Assembly (NCBI GenBank): GCA_039707465.1
Contig: CM077644.1
Location: 83,503,875-83,567,874 of the forward strand
From: Rhabdophis nuchalis
Lineage: Eukaryota > Chordata > Lepidosauria > Squamata > Natricidae
DNA: 64,000 bases
Direction of reading: 5' to 3'
The position numbers were made by a program, and so were the translations under genes. Below are positions 54,423-64,000 of this stretch, in pieces. Numbering within the stretch: the first letter of the stretch is position 1; every line of letters starts with the position of its first letter. The notes under the pieces are model-generated. The model made no database searches. It saw only the letters and a program-made list of their open reading frames with translations, and was not told the DNA's origin.

Positions 54423-54739
54423 TGTTGTAACTTCACGAAAAGACAGGGTCCGGGATCAGGTTTGCTCTAACAGGTTTCTTTATTTCAGTTACAGAAGAAA
54501 TAGGGAGTAAAGTAAAGCGCGGTAGACAGGGGCTCCCGCGCTTTGACAGCTCTTTATATTTGGAGCTGTCAAAGGGGGAGCCAATCAGGCTGCAGCAAGG
54601 GCCAGGCGCGCCTCAGCCAATCAGGCGCGTCTGTCGGTTAGCCGCCTTGCTACAGCCTGTTGCCAAGGCTCCAAGAGACAGCCTGGAAGACCTGCGGCCG
54701 GTCGTAAGTCGAGACCGGTCGCAGGTCGAGGACACAGCA
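54423..54739 (-). repeat. 5' LTR of the non-autonomous element
   Basis: On the minus strand it begins TGTTGT or TGCTGT and ends ACAACA. It carries a TATAAA at about 54554-54559, two ATTGG (inverted CCAAT) boxes upstream of it, and AATAAA before the end. The TATA sits in the loop of a perfect 12-bp inverted repeat (ctttgacagctc / gagctgtcaaag). A second inverted repeat near its outer edge pairs gacctgcggccggtc with gaccggtcgcaggtc. Confidence 0.9.
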
Positions 54740-55243
54740 AGCTGCCTACATCTGTCTAAAATTAGGCAAGCCAATCAAGTTTTCAAATAAATGAACACAT
54801 GAATGGCTGAACAAATGAATGATTGATTGATTGATTGCTGTGGCACTGTAATTGAAGCCCTTCCCCCTTTGTACAACTTTGATACAATTGATACAAATAC
54901 AAAAGGAGCAGAGGTTTGATTGTATTGCTGGGACCAACATCTTGATTCTTTGGATAATCCCCATCATACCCCACAATTGTTTCTTGCATTTATTTCCTTT
55001 GTCAGAGTGTGATTCTCCCTGCAGTTCAGAATCTAGAAGACCTGCACCAAAGAATAAAGATATTTGGAACGGAGAATTTAAGGATGTAAACATTAGCATG
55101 TAGATTTGCAAAGCTATAATCTGCCAAATATTTCAGCATAAATGGCTTGATTAAAATCAAGTAGCCCCTTTCCAGTGCTTGATTCTGCATGAATAAAAAA
55201 TTATGAAACTTCTTGTCATGTTTATCCCAGAGATAAATAGAAT

Positions 55244-55336
55244 TATTGTGTATGTATGTATTGTGTATGTGTATGTATGTTTGTGTGCTTGTATGCATGT
55301 ATGCATGCATGCGTGTGCACACACACACACACACTC
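55244..55336 (+). repeat. GTAT/GCAT and CA microsatellite
   Basis: Runs of gtatgtat and gcatgcat pass into about eight ca units. Confidence 0.9.
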
Positions 55337-56025
55337 AGGTAAAGATCTCTCTCTCTTCCTCTCTTCTACAGTATGTTTACAAACTGTCTGTAATACTAAC
55401 TTTTATAAGTGCTTTAGAAGAATAAAACTATGGATTAAAGGTCCTTTATCACCTGCTTTAATTAAACAAATTTATTTTCTAAATGATAAAAATGTGCTTA
55501 AGATGCAGATAAGATGCTTAATATGTAAAATAGTAATTATACAATGAAGGAGATATTTCTAGTGTTTTAATTTATGATGCCTCTGTAGTATAGTTGAATT
55601 GTATTGGGATTTATGGCCTGAAAAAAAAATTGCATACCATTGTGAAATTGTGTTTTAATAGTATGTTATCAATTTCACAACTTATTTATGTTTTAGCCAC
55701 CAAACAGTGAACATCAGCAACAATGGCGATACAAGCGGCTTAGTATTGTCCTCAAAATAAGAAAAATAGCTGCATGTGTATTATAACCAATAAAATCAGT
55801 AGTAATTCTTTTCTTCTCCCTCTGCTGATGTTAAGCACTGCAATAATCTAATGTCCCTACAATTTCCTAAATCTCCTCAATAAGGAGGATATTATCTACT
55901 TATTTAATTATTGAATTTCCTGGGACAACAAAGCTTTACCACTACCAGCAAAGGCATTTAGATGCTTTCCTTTCTCTTAGAAATAATTTTGCTGAAGAAC
56001 AGTAGCAAAGGAGTAGTTGACACAG

Positions 56026-56655
56026 TGGCTTCCCCATTGACTTTGCTTGTCAAAAGGTTGCAAAAGGTGATCACATGATGGATACTGCCACCATGAACCA
56101 GTTGCCAAGCATCTGAATTTTGATCATGGGGCCATGTTGCAACAGCCATACATTTGAGAAATTTTCATAAGTTACTTTTTTCAGTGCCATTGTAACTTCA
56201 AACGGTCTCTGTCAGGCATGCAGTCATTTTTCTTTTGGATCTTTGGCCTGCCACATTATTATTTTACTGTGAATTTTCTATTGTGGGAAAATGGGAGGGG
56301 GGATTGTTGAAGTTAGACGTAGACATAACAAAATTCTTTTTAGAAAGCCAAGATCATCCTTTGTCTTTGCACCTCTGCACCTGACGGGAACTGGATGGGT
56401 GGAACAGCCAGTATGACAGTGGAATATTAGACTATGTGATGGACTTGTCGGTGTGGGGGAAAGATCTTGAACTTTCAATGGGGGGGGGGAGGGACCGGGA
56501 AGCTTTCAGATCTGGGTTTTCCCAGATGTGACAACATGGCTCTCTTAATAAATTGGAACTTTGCCTTGGAATCTGATTTACTTTTGGATGTTATTTGGAA
56601 CTCTGACAGGTCACTACATGAATGACTGTGAGTTGATGATTACCTGTACTTGAAG
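56026..56655 (-). mobile_element. Tc1/mariner-like MITE, truncated and split by an LTR
   Basis: Family sequence from about 56026 (agtggcttccccattgactttgcttgtc) to acttcaaacggtc, continuing after the LTR with actacatgaatgactgtgagttgatgattacctgta (56613-56649). One terminus is missing. Confidence 0.65.
56210..56608 (+). repeat. solo LTR (399 bp)
   Basis: Begins TGTCAGGC and ends CTCTGACA, with TG...CA ends. An AATAAA lies near 56550 about 55 bp before the end. Flanks ggtctc and ggtcac agree at five of six bases as a target duplication inside the MITE. No internal retroviral or gypsy sequence is attached; recombination between LTRs would leave this. The superfamily cannot be told. Confidence 0.78.
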
Positions 56656-57993
56656 ATTATTATAATTTTCACTGTAGAGCCACACAAAAAATAAACATTT
56701 ACAAAATGTTACCAATAATCATCATTATCTTCAATATATATGGCAAACTAAACAGGATAATTAAAACAACTGGAAGGGAATTCCTCTTAACTGGACCTAA
56801 AGTCCTGAGTAGGAAAGCCAAGCCATAACCATTTTGCTAAAGGAAATATAGTTGGGCCCAATTATATATGAGGCCTCCTTGGTGGAAGCATTGATGATGT
56901 TACCTAGTTTGTGTAATGAAATATCTGCAAGAAAATAAGCTAGCTCAGAAAGCACCAAGGATCCCTCATGTCAAACAGAGTTACAAATATTCTCCTTTAC
57001 TGAAACCAATTGCATATTGCTGGTGAGGAGATAATTCCACAGAAGATAGTCAGCCACCCAAAAGACAATATTTAATGATGCTCCATGCTGTTGAAGCATG
57101 TAGTTCCCAACCCAGAGGTAACCCTGAATCTTCAGAACTATTAGTGTTTGATGGATCTATCCTTTGCTTTTTCTGATTGACTTTTAAACATGTGTGTTTG
57201 CCTATGTACACATGGGAGACAGAGCACGTATATCTGTACTTGACACCTATGTGGCAGGGTGCATACCGTTAGACGAGTCACAAGTTATATGCAGGTCTTA
57301 TGTAGACATTTATTTACCTTTCTGACACTCCTAATTCAATGATGAATCATATGTTTTAAGAATGCACATCCTCTACACAAGCACTCTTCCAATGTAGAAC
57401 TCCTTGAATATATTGTAAACACAAAGGAGCATGAGCCAACTACCTGTTTACATGAAAGGATGTGCTAGATGTTCAGCTAATGAGCCTTTCCTCTACACCA
57501 TGCAGCTGTGTAAATAAATTTCACAGTCTGCGTTTCTTCCATCTGGAGCAGCCACTGGCGCACAAAGACACCAACTCACTCTATATCTTTTTTCAAAACC
57601 ATCTTTCAAGATCCTACATTTACTACAAAAATAGTATAAGTCATATAGTTAGGTTTTAGAAAATATAGGTCCAGGATCACCTTTAGGAATCTCGCGCTTT
57701 CCTCAGAATCAATCATCATAGCAAATCTTGCAAATTAAACACTGCAGATTATGTAACTTGTATAAAATCAGTTCAAAAATGAATATTGTAGAAAAATGAT
57801 CAGCTAGACTCCAGTTTCTGTTGCTTCTTAAATAGGATAGAAAAAAAATCCTATTAACTTTGAGACATTTCCCCCTCTGAATATAACTTGGTCAATAATT
57901 TTTTGAAACTATTTGATCTGCAACCTTCAGCCTTTTTGCTATGGAAATAAGATTTTGTTTTTCTGTGCAATGTCAATTGCTTACACCTTACAC

Positions 57994-58358
57994 CAGTGAT
58001 GGCTAACCTTTTTTGGCTTGTGTGCCAAAAGCAGGGGGAGCACAAGGGGGGTCGTGCATGGGTGTGCCACACCCATAATGCTATGTGTGCGACCCCCTGC
58101 TTTTGGCGCACTTTTCTCACCCTCCCCAGACTCCAGAGGACCTGGGGAGGGTGAAAACAGCCTCCCCTCCCCACCTCCAGAGGTTTCAGGAGCTTCCCTG
58201 AAGCCTCCAGAGGGCAAAAAACGGCCTCAAAAGAAGGCCTAAATCAGCTGGCCAGCGCACACATGCTCTCTGGAGCTGACAGAGCAACGCCTCGCGTGCC
58301 CTCAGAAATGGTTCCGCATGCCACCTGTGGCACCCGTGCCATAGGTTCGCCATCACTG
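57994..58358 (+). mobile_element. hAT MITE (CAGTGATGGC family)
   Basis: A 365-bp element: cagtgatggctaacc ... ggttcgccatcactg, with perfect 8-bp duplications ccttacac (57986-57993, 58359-58366). The interior is GC-rich. Inverted ccaaaagcaggggg / cccctgcttttgg lies near the left end. Confidence 0.92.
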
Positions 58359-58420
58359 CCTTACACTATTGCAGGACTGATATCGTGCCACTGACCAAAT
58401 GTTCTGTTAAGTGTCTACAC

Positions 58421-58555
58421 CAGGGCTGTCAAACTCTCAGCCTGTGGGCCGGATGTGTCAGGCTCTGGCTGTGCCCACACCTGGTTTAGTGAAGGGAAAA
58501 AAAGTTCTGATATGACACGTGATGCCGTCGTGGAGACGTGAGTTTGACACCCCTG
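58421..58555 (+). mobile_element. hAT MITE (CAGGGGTGTCAAACTC family)
   Basis: A 135-bp element: cagggctgtcaaactc ... gagtttgacacccctg. Flanks gtctacac and gcctgcac agree at six of eight positions. Confidence 0.8.
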
Positions 58556-59304
58556 GCCTGCACTATATTTCTTTTCATAGAGAATAAAGATTTCATTTCC
58601 TGTCATTAAAACATTAGTTTTATAATCTTCTAAGCACACAGTGCTTATTATTGCAAGATGCATGACGCTAACAAAAATATCAAGAAGATAGTATTTGAAT
58701 TGCAATAGGGAACTTTACAGAATTCTCCCCAACAAAATTTTCCTTCAGATACTGGGGTTTTGGATGATTGCTCTCCTTTGGAAGTTGTTATCAAGCAGTA
58801 GAAGCCTGTTATTTTACCAACATCATCATTATTGACATAATGATGCAATTTTCATTTTCGCCCAACTTGATTTCAGTGTACATAAGCACTTCTGTGCATT
58901 GATTAAGCATTGCATTGATTGAGCATAAAAAAAAGCACTGCTCTGTTCATTCAATTGTATCCAGAACCCCTCAACCATGCATAAGAAAGAAGATCAACCA
59001 AAAAGTATAGAAAATTGTTCTTGGGCCATCTTTTGAATTAAATTTGGAGATAATCTTTACAGAGGAAAGCAGCTAGATGTAACGCTTCTAAAAATGCTGA
59101 TTAAAAAAGAACCCAGAGCACTGGACACCTATTTCTCTTTCAACTGTAACATTCTTGATTCCTAGATTAATAATGTAGAATAAGAAGTGCAGGAAGATAT
59201 CTTGGAATGATGAATGTCTTATTTTTGGCATTTGACAGATAAACTTGACTATGTATAGTCTTTGTTCTGCCTCAATTACCTCTATCAGTAGAATGGATAC
59301 AGAG

Positions 59305-59900
59305 AATCACAGATCTGGAAAAGGGCCTCTAGGTCCCTAAACTGAAGCCTTCACACAGTGCAATAATACAAATTAAAGCATTTCTATTTGATAGCTACCT
59401 AAGCTCCATTTGATAATATTCAGTAAGGAGGAGCTTGCCACCCTTCCTTTCCTATGGGTCTTACTTATTTATTTTTAAAATCAGAATCTTTTTTTCTGTC
59501 ATTTATAGCCATTATTTTGTAACCTACACTCTGCTTGATACAGAACAAATGTTGACCTCCTTCCAGGTATTTGAAGTGGGCTACTATATGATCCTCGGTT
59601 TTATCTTCTTAAGGCTAAACCTTAAACATTCCTTTCATTTCTTTTCATAGGCTTGGTATCCAGTGCTCTGATCATCCTTATTGCCCCCTGAACTCACTCA
59701 GCGCATTTACCTTTTTCAAGTGAGGGACCAAAACTGAATAAAAACACTGAAGGAGGAACTAAATAATATTTCAATTACATCCCATGGTTTAGAGATTACA
59801 TTTCTGTTGACACGATCTGTAATTTAGCCCTTTTTTTCTGTAACCACCACATATTGCATTGTGTACAGTAACTTATTATCACAAGAATTTTTCACAAGTA
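59305..59900 (-). repeat. old CR1 LINE 3' fragment
   Basis: Complement of the CR1 3' region: gggcctctaggtccctaaac, ggtatttgaagtgggctactat, aaggctaaaccttaaac, ataggcttggtatccagtgctctgatcatcc, gggaccaaaactgaataaa. More diverged than the other CR1 copies here. Confidence 0.78.
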
Positions 59901-60598
59901 TTCTTTCTAAGCCAGGTTTCCCCATTTTATATCTGTCCTTTTTCCCAAGTGAAGAACTTTGCATTTGTTTTGGTTATTTTTAGTTATTTTCTACCATTGC
60001 CCTAATATGGTTCGAATATTTGTGGTATTCCAGATGGTTTGAATATTTGGGGTATTTGCTATCCTACCCAATATCTGCAAGCCTGATAAACATCTCCAAA
60101 TGAGATGATCATGGCATGAATGAATGTCTAGAGCGCTTCATGTCTGAGGAAAGAGCACAAGTGGCACACAAGATTAACCTGGGCAAAGGTTTTCCTGGAC
60201 ATAACTCCACCTGCTTATTAAGCAGTACCTGTGAGTCCAGAAGGACTTGTGCACCAGTTTTGATTTTGAAAATGCAGCCCTATGCAAAACCAAGAATGTC
60301 AACAACTCTGACCTGTTTCGTTTTCTTGTGCCATATCCATCCTCGAACGTTGGTGATCATGTTGGCAATCTTATTTTTGTCAACAGCAGCATGAAAAAGT
60401 GCTGCTGAGTTTTGTCCAAACGAGTCCCTAACCCTGACCTAGAGGATCTAAATAGTCATAGCCATTTTTGTGTTGAACCTAAGCCTGTTCTGTCCCATCC
60501 AGAACCAAACCATTCTAGCCATTGAATCAGTACACTGACCATTTTACTTGTGGTACTTAAGAGATGGTGGAGATATAAAGCTGGATATCATCAGCATA

Positions 60599-60659
60599 AT
60601 ACTAATAATAATACTAATACTAATAATACTAATACTAATACTAATACTAATACTAATAC

Positions 60660-60721
<62 letters not shown>

Positions 60722-61238
60722 TTTTATTTATAAACCGCCTCCTCTCCCCAGAGGGACTCGGAGCGGTGCACAGGGAAATTAAAAAACCAATATTGAATAC
60801 ATGAATAGATAAATAGATAAAATACAAATTAAACAAAATTATCCCTGCGCTAAAATCCCCTAAAACCCTATTAAAAGGGTATTAAAATTACGCTAAAATC
60901 CCCTAAAACCCTATTAAAAGACGAAAGACTAACCTAGGCCGGCCAAGCAGAAGAAGTGTGTTTTCAGTTTTTGACAGAAGGAGCGGAGGTCCGTAGTTGT
61001 TCTAATTTCGGGGGGAAGGTCGTTCCAGAGGGTTGGGCCCGCCACAGAGAAGGCCCTTCCCCTGGGCGTCGCCCACTGGCATAGCCTAGTGGACGGCACC
61101 CGGAGAAGTCCCTCTCTGTGGGAGCGAATCGGCCGCAGGGATGTATGGGGCCGGATCCGATCCCGCAAATAACTAGGTCCCGTGCCATGGAGCGCTTTAA
61201 AGATGGTAACTAACACGCTTTAAAGATGGTAACTAACT
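60599..61238 (-). repeat. young L2 3' fragment with AAT tail, nested in old L2
   Basis: Tail of aat and actaat units (60599-60722), 3' end ataaaccgcctcctctcccca...ggactcggagcggtgcacag, then an open ORF2 C-terminus (60929-61216, including [19 protein letters not shown]). It is flanked by AGCATA at 60593-60598 and 61239-61244. The 5' junction has a small tandem duplication of cgctttaaagatggtaactaac. Confidence 0.85.
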
Positions 61239-61799
61239 AGCATACTGATATCACACCCCAAACTGGTGGGTGATCTCACTAATGAATTGATGTTGATGCT
61301 GAACAGGAGAGGGTGTGTGTTATGTTCAAAGGTGCATCACACATGAGGGGTTGACTATGTGATCTCTTACCCTCCAACATTGACTGGAATTGACTACCTA
61401 GGAAGGAGGAGAACAACCTCCCACTCCACTAGCCATACCAGAAGGATATAGTAGTTAATAGTTTATAATGCCACTGATACATCAATGAGAACTAGAATGG
61501 ATGTATCACCTCCATCCAGGCTCCACCAAAAGTCATCAGCAAGTGCCACCAGTGCTGTCTCTAATCTACCCTGGCTTAAAGGTAGATTGAAATGTGTCCA
61601 GATCATTCATTTCCTTCAATATTGTCTATAGTTGTCATTATCACCTGCTCCATAACCTTTGCCAATAATTCTCCAACAGAGATAGGCCCAGTAATGACCA
61701 CTTGAAGAAGGGACATACCATCGCCTCCTTCAAGGCTGCTGTGATCACTCCATCTCTCAAAGAGCCTAAAACCACATGAACCTATCCTATGGTTATCTC

Positions 61800-62840
61800 A
61801 CAAGCTGCTTTAATAAGCTAGGCAGACCAAGAACTGTCAATGAGGTCAATGAACTAACAAATAAAAGGACTTTGTGTACTTATTCAGATGTAATCAGGAA
61901 GAATCAGAATCAGAATCAAACACAACCAGAGAGGAGAAATGCTCATCATGATGTAGGCCAAAATATGTGCTCTTCTCACATTGTATCAGATTTGCTTTTG
62001 TGTGTGTCCTGGCTGCAGCAAAGGGAGAAAGCACCCATGCAACTGGGTGGTTGCAGTGTGGACACTTGGAAAGGAAGCAAGGCTTGTAGAGATTCTGAGT
62101 AGTAGAAAACACACTGTAGAGGGAGATTTTCTCAAAATGCAGAAAGGAGACAAAAATGTGGGTGTGGCTGGTTGGAATAGAGTGACTGGAACAGAATGTG
62201 TGTAGCAAGGCTTGTTTATGCATCAGGAAATTTGTCTGTTGAGCTGGCAGCAGACAGATAGAGGGGCAAAATAATAATAATTGGGAAGTGGGAGGAAGAG
62301 TGTGCAAAATGTTTAGAGGCTGAGGAAAAATCATAATCCAAGTCAGATAGTCCATAATCATAAACCTACAATATCTTGAAAAATACCAAGGAAACAGTCA
62401 GAGATCTGGCCAGGAAACACACCAAGGTCAAAAAACATAGCAGAAGTTAGACACAAGAATAAACAAAACACAAAACCAGATACCAAAGATGCTTCCAGCA
62501 ACAGAAGGTAGTCCCTGTACAGTTTAAATTTTCTCCCTGACACACATACAGGGCTGAGGATTTCCTTGCTCGGTTGTTGCCAGTAATGAAGCACTAATAT
62601 TGTTTGCAGAGCCAGTATCTTGCACAAAATAATGAGGTAGTTATTTTAATGGGATGTGGTACAGGATTCTCATGCTGAGAGGAATTGCCCTGCTTCTTGG
62701 CACCCCATTGGATAAAGAAGGTTCAATGCTGGTTTAGGAGAGATCTAAGACAGTGTGTTTCATTTAGTGGATACTGAATCACAGGGGCCAGTGAGGACCT
62801 GATCGCCCTATGTTCTTGAACCCTGGTTCTGAAGTCATAA
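61800..62840. other. unassigned sequence within the old L2 region
   Basis: Moderately AT-rich, including cagaatcagaatc repeats near 61905. It may be an insert in the old L2 or a badly decayed part of it. Confidence 0.35.
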
Positions 62841-62955
62841 CACTTTTCATCTTTCTCCAACAATGTTTTAAGCATTGCTTCTGGTGTTTCATCTCTCAAA
62901 ACTCATTATAAAACCAAGGAGCACACCAAGATAGAGACCTCATTAGAAGTAGTCT

Positions 62956-63407
62956 ATTTATTTTATTTTTATTTATTTTATTAAATTTATACTCCGCCCT
63001 TCTCCTTGTTAGGACCCAGGGCGGCGCACAGGCATTATTTAAAAACACAAAATACAATAAATATCAATTAAAATGTATTAAATTAATAAACCCATGCTAA
63101 AACCCAATATTAAAACTCTTACCAAATTATAAATTTTTCTTTAAAAAGTCAGAAACGGGGGGCTATCCTAGGCCGGCTTGTTGAAATAAATACGTCTTAA
63201 GACGCTGGCGGAAGAGGCGGAGGTCCGAGATAGTACGAAGGTCGAGGGGTAGGTCGTTCCAGAGGGCCGGGCCCGCCACAGAGAAGGCCCTTCCCCTGGG
63301 TTTCGCCAACCGGCATTGCCCCGCCGACGGCACCCGAAGAAGACCCTCTCTGTGGGAGCAGATTGGACGAAGGGATGTATGGGGCAGGAGGCGGTCTCGT
63401 ATATAGC
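62956..63407 (-). repeat. young L2 3' fragment nested in old L2
   Basis: Tail attttatttttatttatttta, 3' end atactccgcccttctcc...aggacccagggcggcgcaca, and an open C-terminal piece on the minus strand (63163-63407). It is flanked by TAGTCT at 62950-62955 and 63408-63413. Confidence 0.83.
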
Positions 63408-64000
63408 TAGTCTGATCTAGGCTGCAGGGAAAGCCTAGGCCAAAGTGCCTGGCAGGTCTGGGAGGGTGGGGAACCAGGGTCCCTTTAGATCCAAACAAGG
63501 CTGCGCAGTTGAATAGGCCTTCTCTATATTTATTTATATCTTCATCAAATTTATATGGCCACCCAACTCACAAAAGCTTCACATACTTCTCACAAGTACT
63601 ACATTTATCTCTAAGTGCTTCTTGAATTACCATTTACTTTTTGAATCCAGATCTCCCTACAGCTTTATTCTTTAGTTCCCTTAATCCTTTACAAACTCTC
63701 CTTGAGAATACATTTTCCAGGTTTTTTTCAAAAATTATATCTATTCTCCCAGACCATCAACAAATTCCTTCAATATCTTAATATTAGTCCTTAAAGATTT
63801 AATGTCAATAAATATTTCCTCTTCCAGTCAATCTCTGCACCCAGATCAAAACAAGAACAAGTGCCAATGGGTTCAACTTCCAAAAATATAATCCAATGCC
63901 TATTTCTTAAGCATCAACAAGCTTTAAAAACAATTAACAGGCAGAAGCAGATAAAAGAGCCAACAAAAGTAAAAAGAGAGGTAAAAATATGAACAACAGA

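Larger units (their letters stand above)
53116..54739 (-). mobile_element. non-autonomous LTR retrotransposon (TRIM/LARD-like), complete
   Basis: Two 317-bp LTRs (53116-53432 and 54423-54739) flank 990 bp of GC-rich internal sequence, with 5-bp duplications AGCTG at 53111-53115 and 54740-54744. On the minus strand the order is 5' LTR, primer-binding site, internal region, polypurine tract, 3' LTR. I count three differences between the LTRs, about 1 percent, so the insertion is young. No gag, protease, reverse transcriptase or integrase motif is seen. It must therefore have been mobilised by another LTR element's enzymes. Confidence 0.9.
54745..57985. other. intergenic, few features
   Basis: Outside the microsatellite at 55244 and the MITE/LTR pair at 56026-56655, no gene or repeat is recognised. 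Confidence 0.5.
60430..63500 (-). repeat. old L2 LINE, broken by two younger L2 insertions
   Basis: Segments co-linear with the intact L2: 60440-60598 corresponds to about 50075-49955 of that copy, and 61239-61760 to about 50090-50640 (gaacaggagaggg, caccgcatgtgaggg-like, atcaatgagaactagaatgg). A further part near 62850-62950 (catctctcaaaactca...aaccaaggagcacaccaaga) continues after 63414 (gatctaggct). Multiple stops are present. The match between about 61800 and 62840 is not convincing, so another insert may lie there. Confidence 0.6.

Noticed and set aside
53593..54436. Open frames of 153 and 262 codons in the LTR element as a gag gene
   Set aside because: There is no zinc knuckle, capsid or nucleocapsid motif. 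Composition is Pro/Arg/Gly-rich in a GC-rich stretch and several frames are open at once.
60548..60836. Poly-Ile, poly-Asn and poly-Leu open frames
   Set aside because: They are translations of the AAT/ACTAAT tail of an L2 insertion.

Overview
This window reads as nuclear DNA of a squamate reptile, most likely a snake. The evidence is a vertebrate gene with long AT-rich introns, and a repeat set that combines CR1/L3 LINEs with pentanucleotide tails, young L2-clade LINEs, a Bov-B fragment, tRNA-derived SINEs of the Sauria type and many short hAT elements. There are no bacterial-type genes.

The one host gene recognised is ADGRL4 (ELTD1), an endothelial adhesion G-protein-coupled receptor, on the minus strand. 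Eight coding exons are readable: a candidate signal-peptide exon (39876-39930), two calcium-binding EGF exons (22865-23017 and 10908-11063), and five exons of the linker and GAIN region (10086-10153, 8188-8364, 7907-8090, 4372-4488, 115-308). All splice phases agree, giving 1104 nt or 368 codons. The autoproteolysis site and seven-helix domain lie beyond position 1. The first, non-calcium-binding EGF exon of human ADGRL4 was not found. In its place there is a second calcium-binding EGF exon.

The introns, 1-40 kb, hold palindromic hAT MITEs, a Tc1/mariner-like MITE family, CR1 and L2 fragments, a solo LTR, a 416-bp pentanucleotide array, and an apparently complete ORF1-only L1 derivative (37238-39219) with its own target-site duplication.

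The region upstream of the gene, 40-64 kb, is a repeat graveyard with several informative events. At 42783-43334 two different hAT MITEs sit back to back and share three copies of one 8-bp target. At 44420-45515 a 5' piece of a CDK1 mRNA is fused to a CR1 3' end, as expected from template switching. At 49028-52275 there is an L2 element with an uninterrupted 989-codon ORF2. At 53116-54739 there is a 1.6-kb LTR element with near-identical LTRs, a tRNA-Ser(GCU) primer site and a polypurine tract, but no recognisable reverse transcriptase. From 60.4 to 63.5 kb an old L2 is broken by two younger L2 insertions.

Across the window the hAT duplications nearly all read nnnTAnnn, the signature of Buster/Charlie-type transposases.
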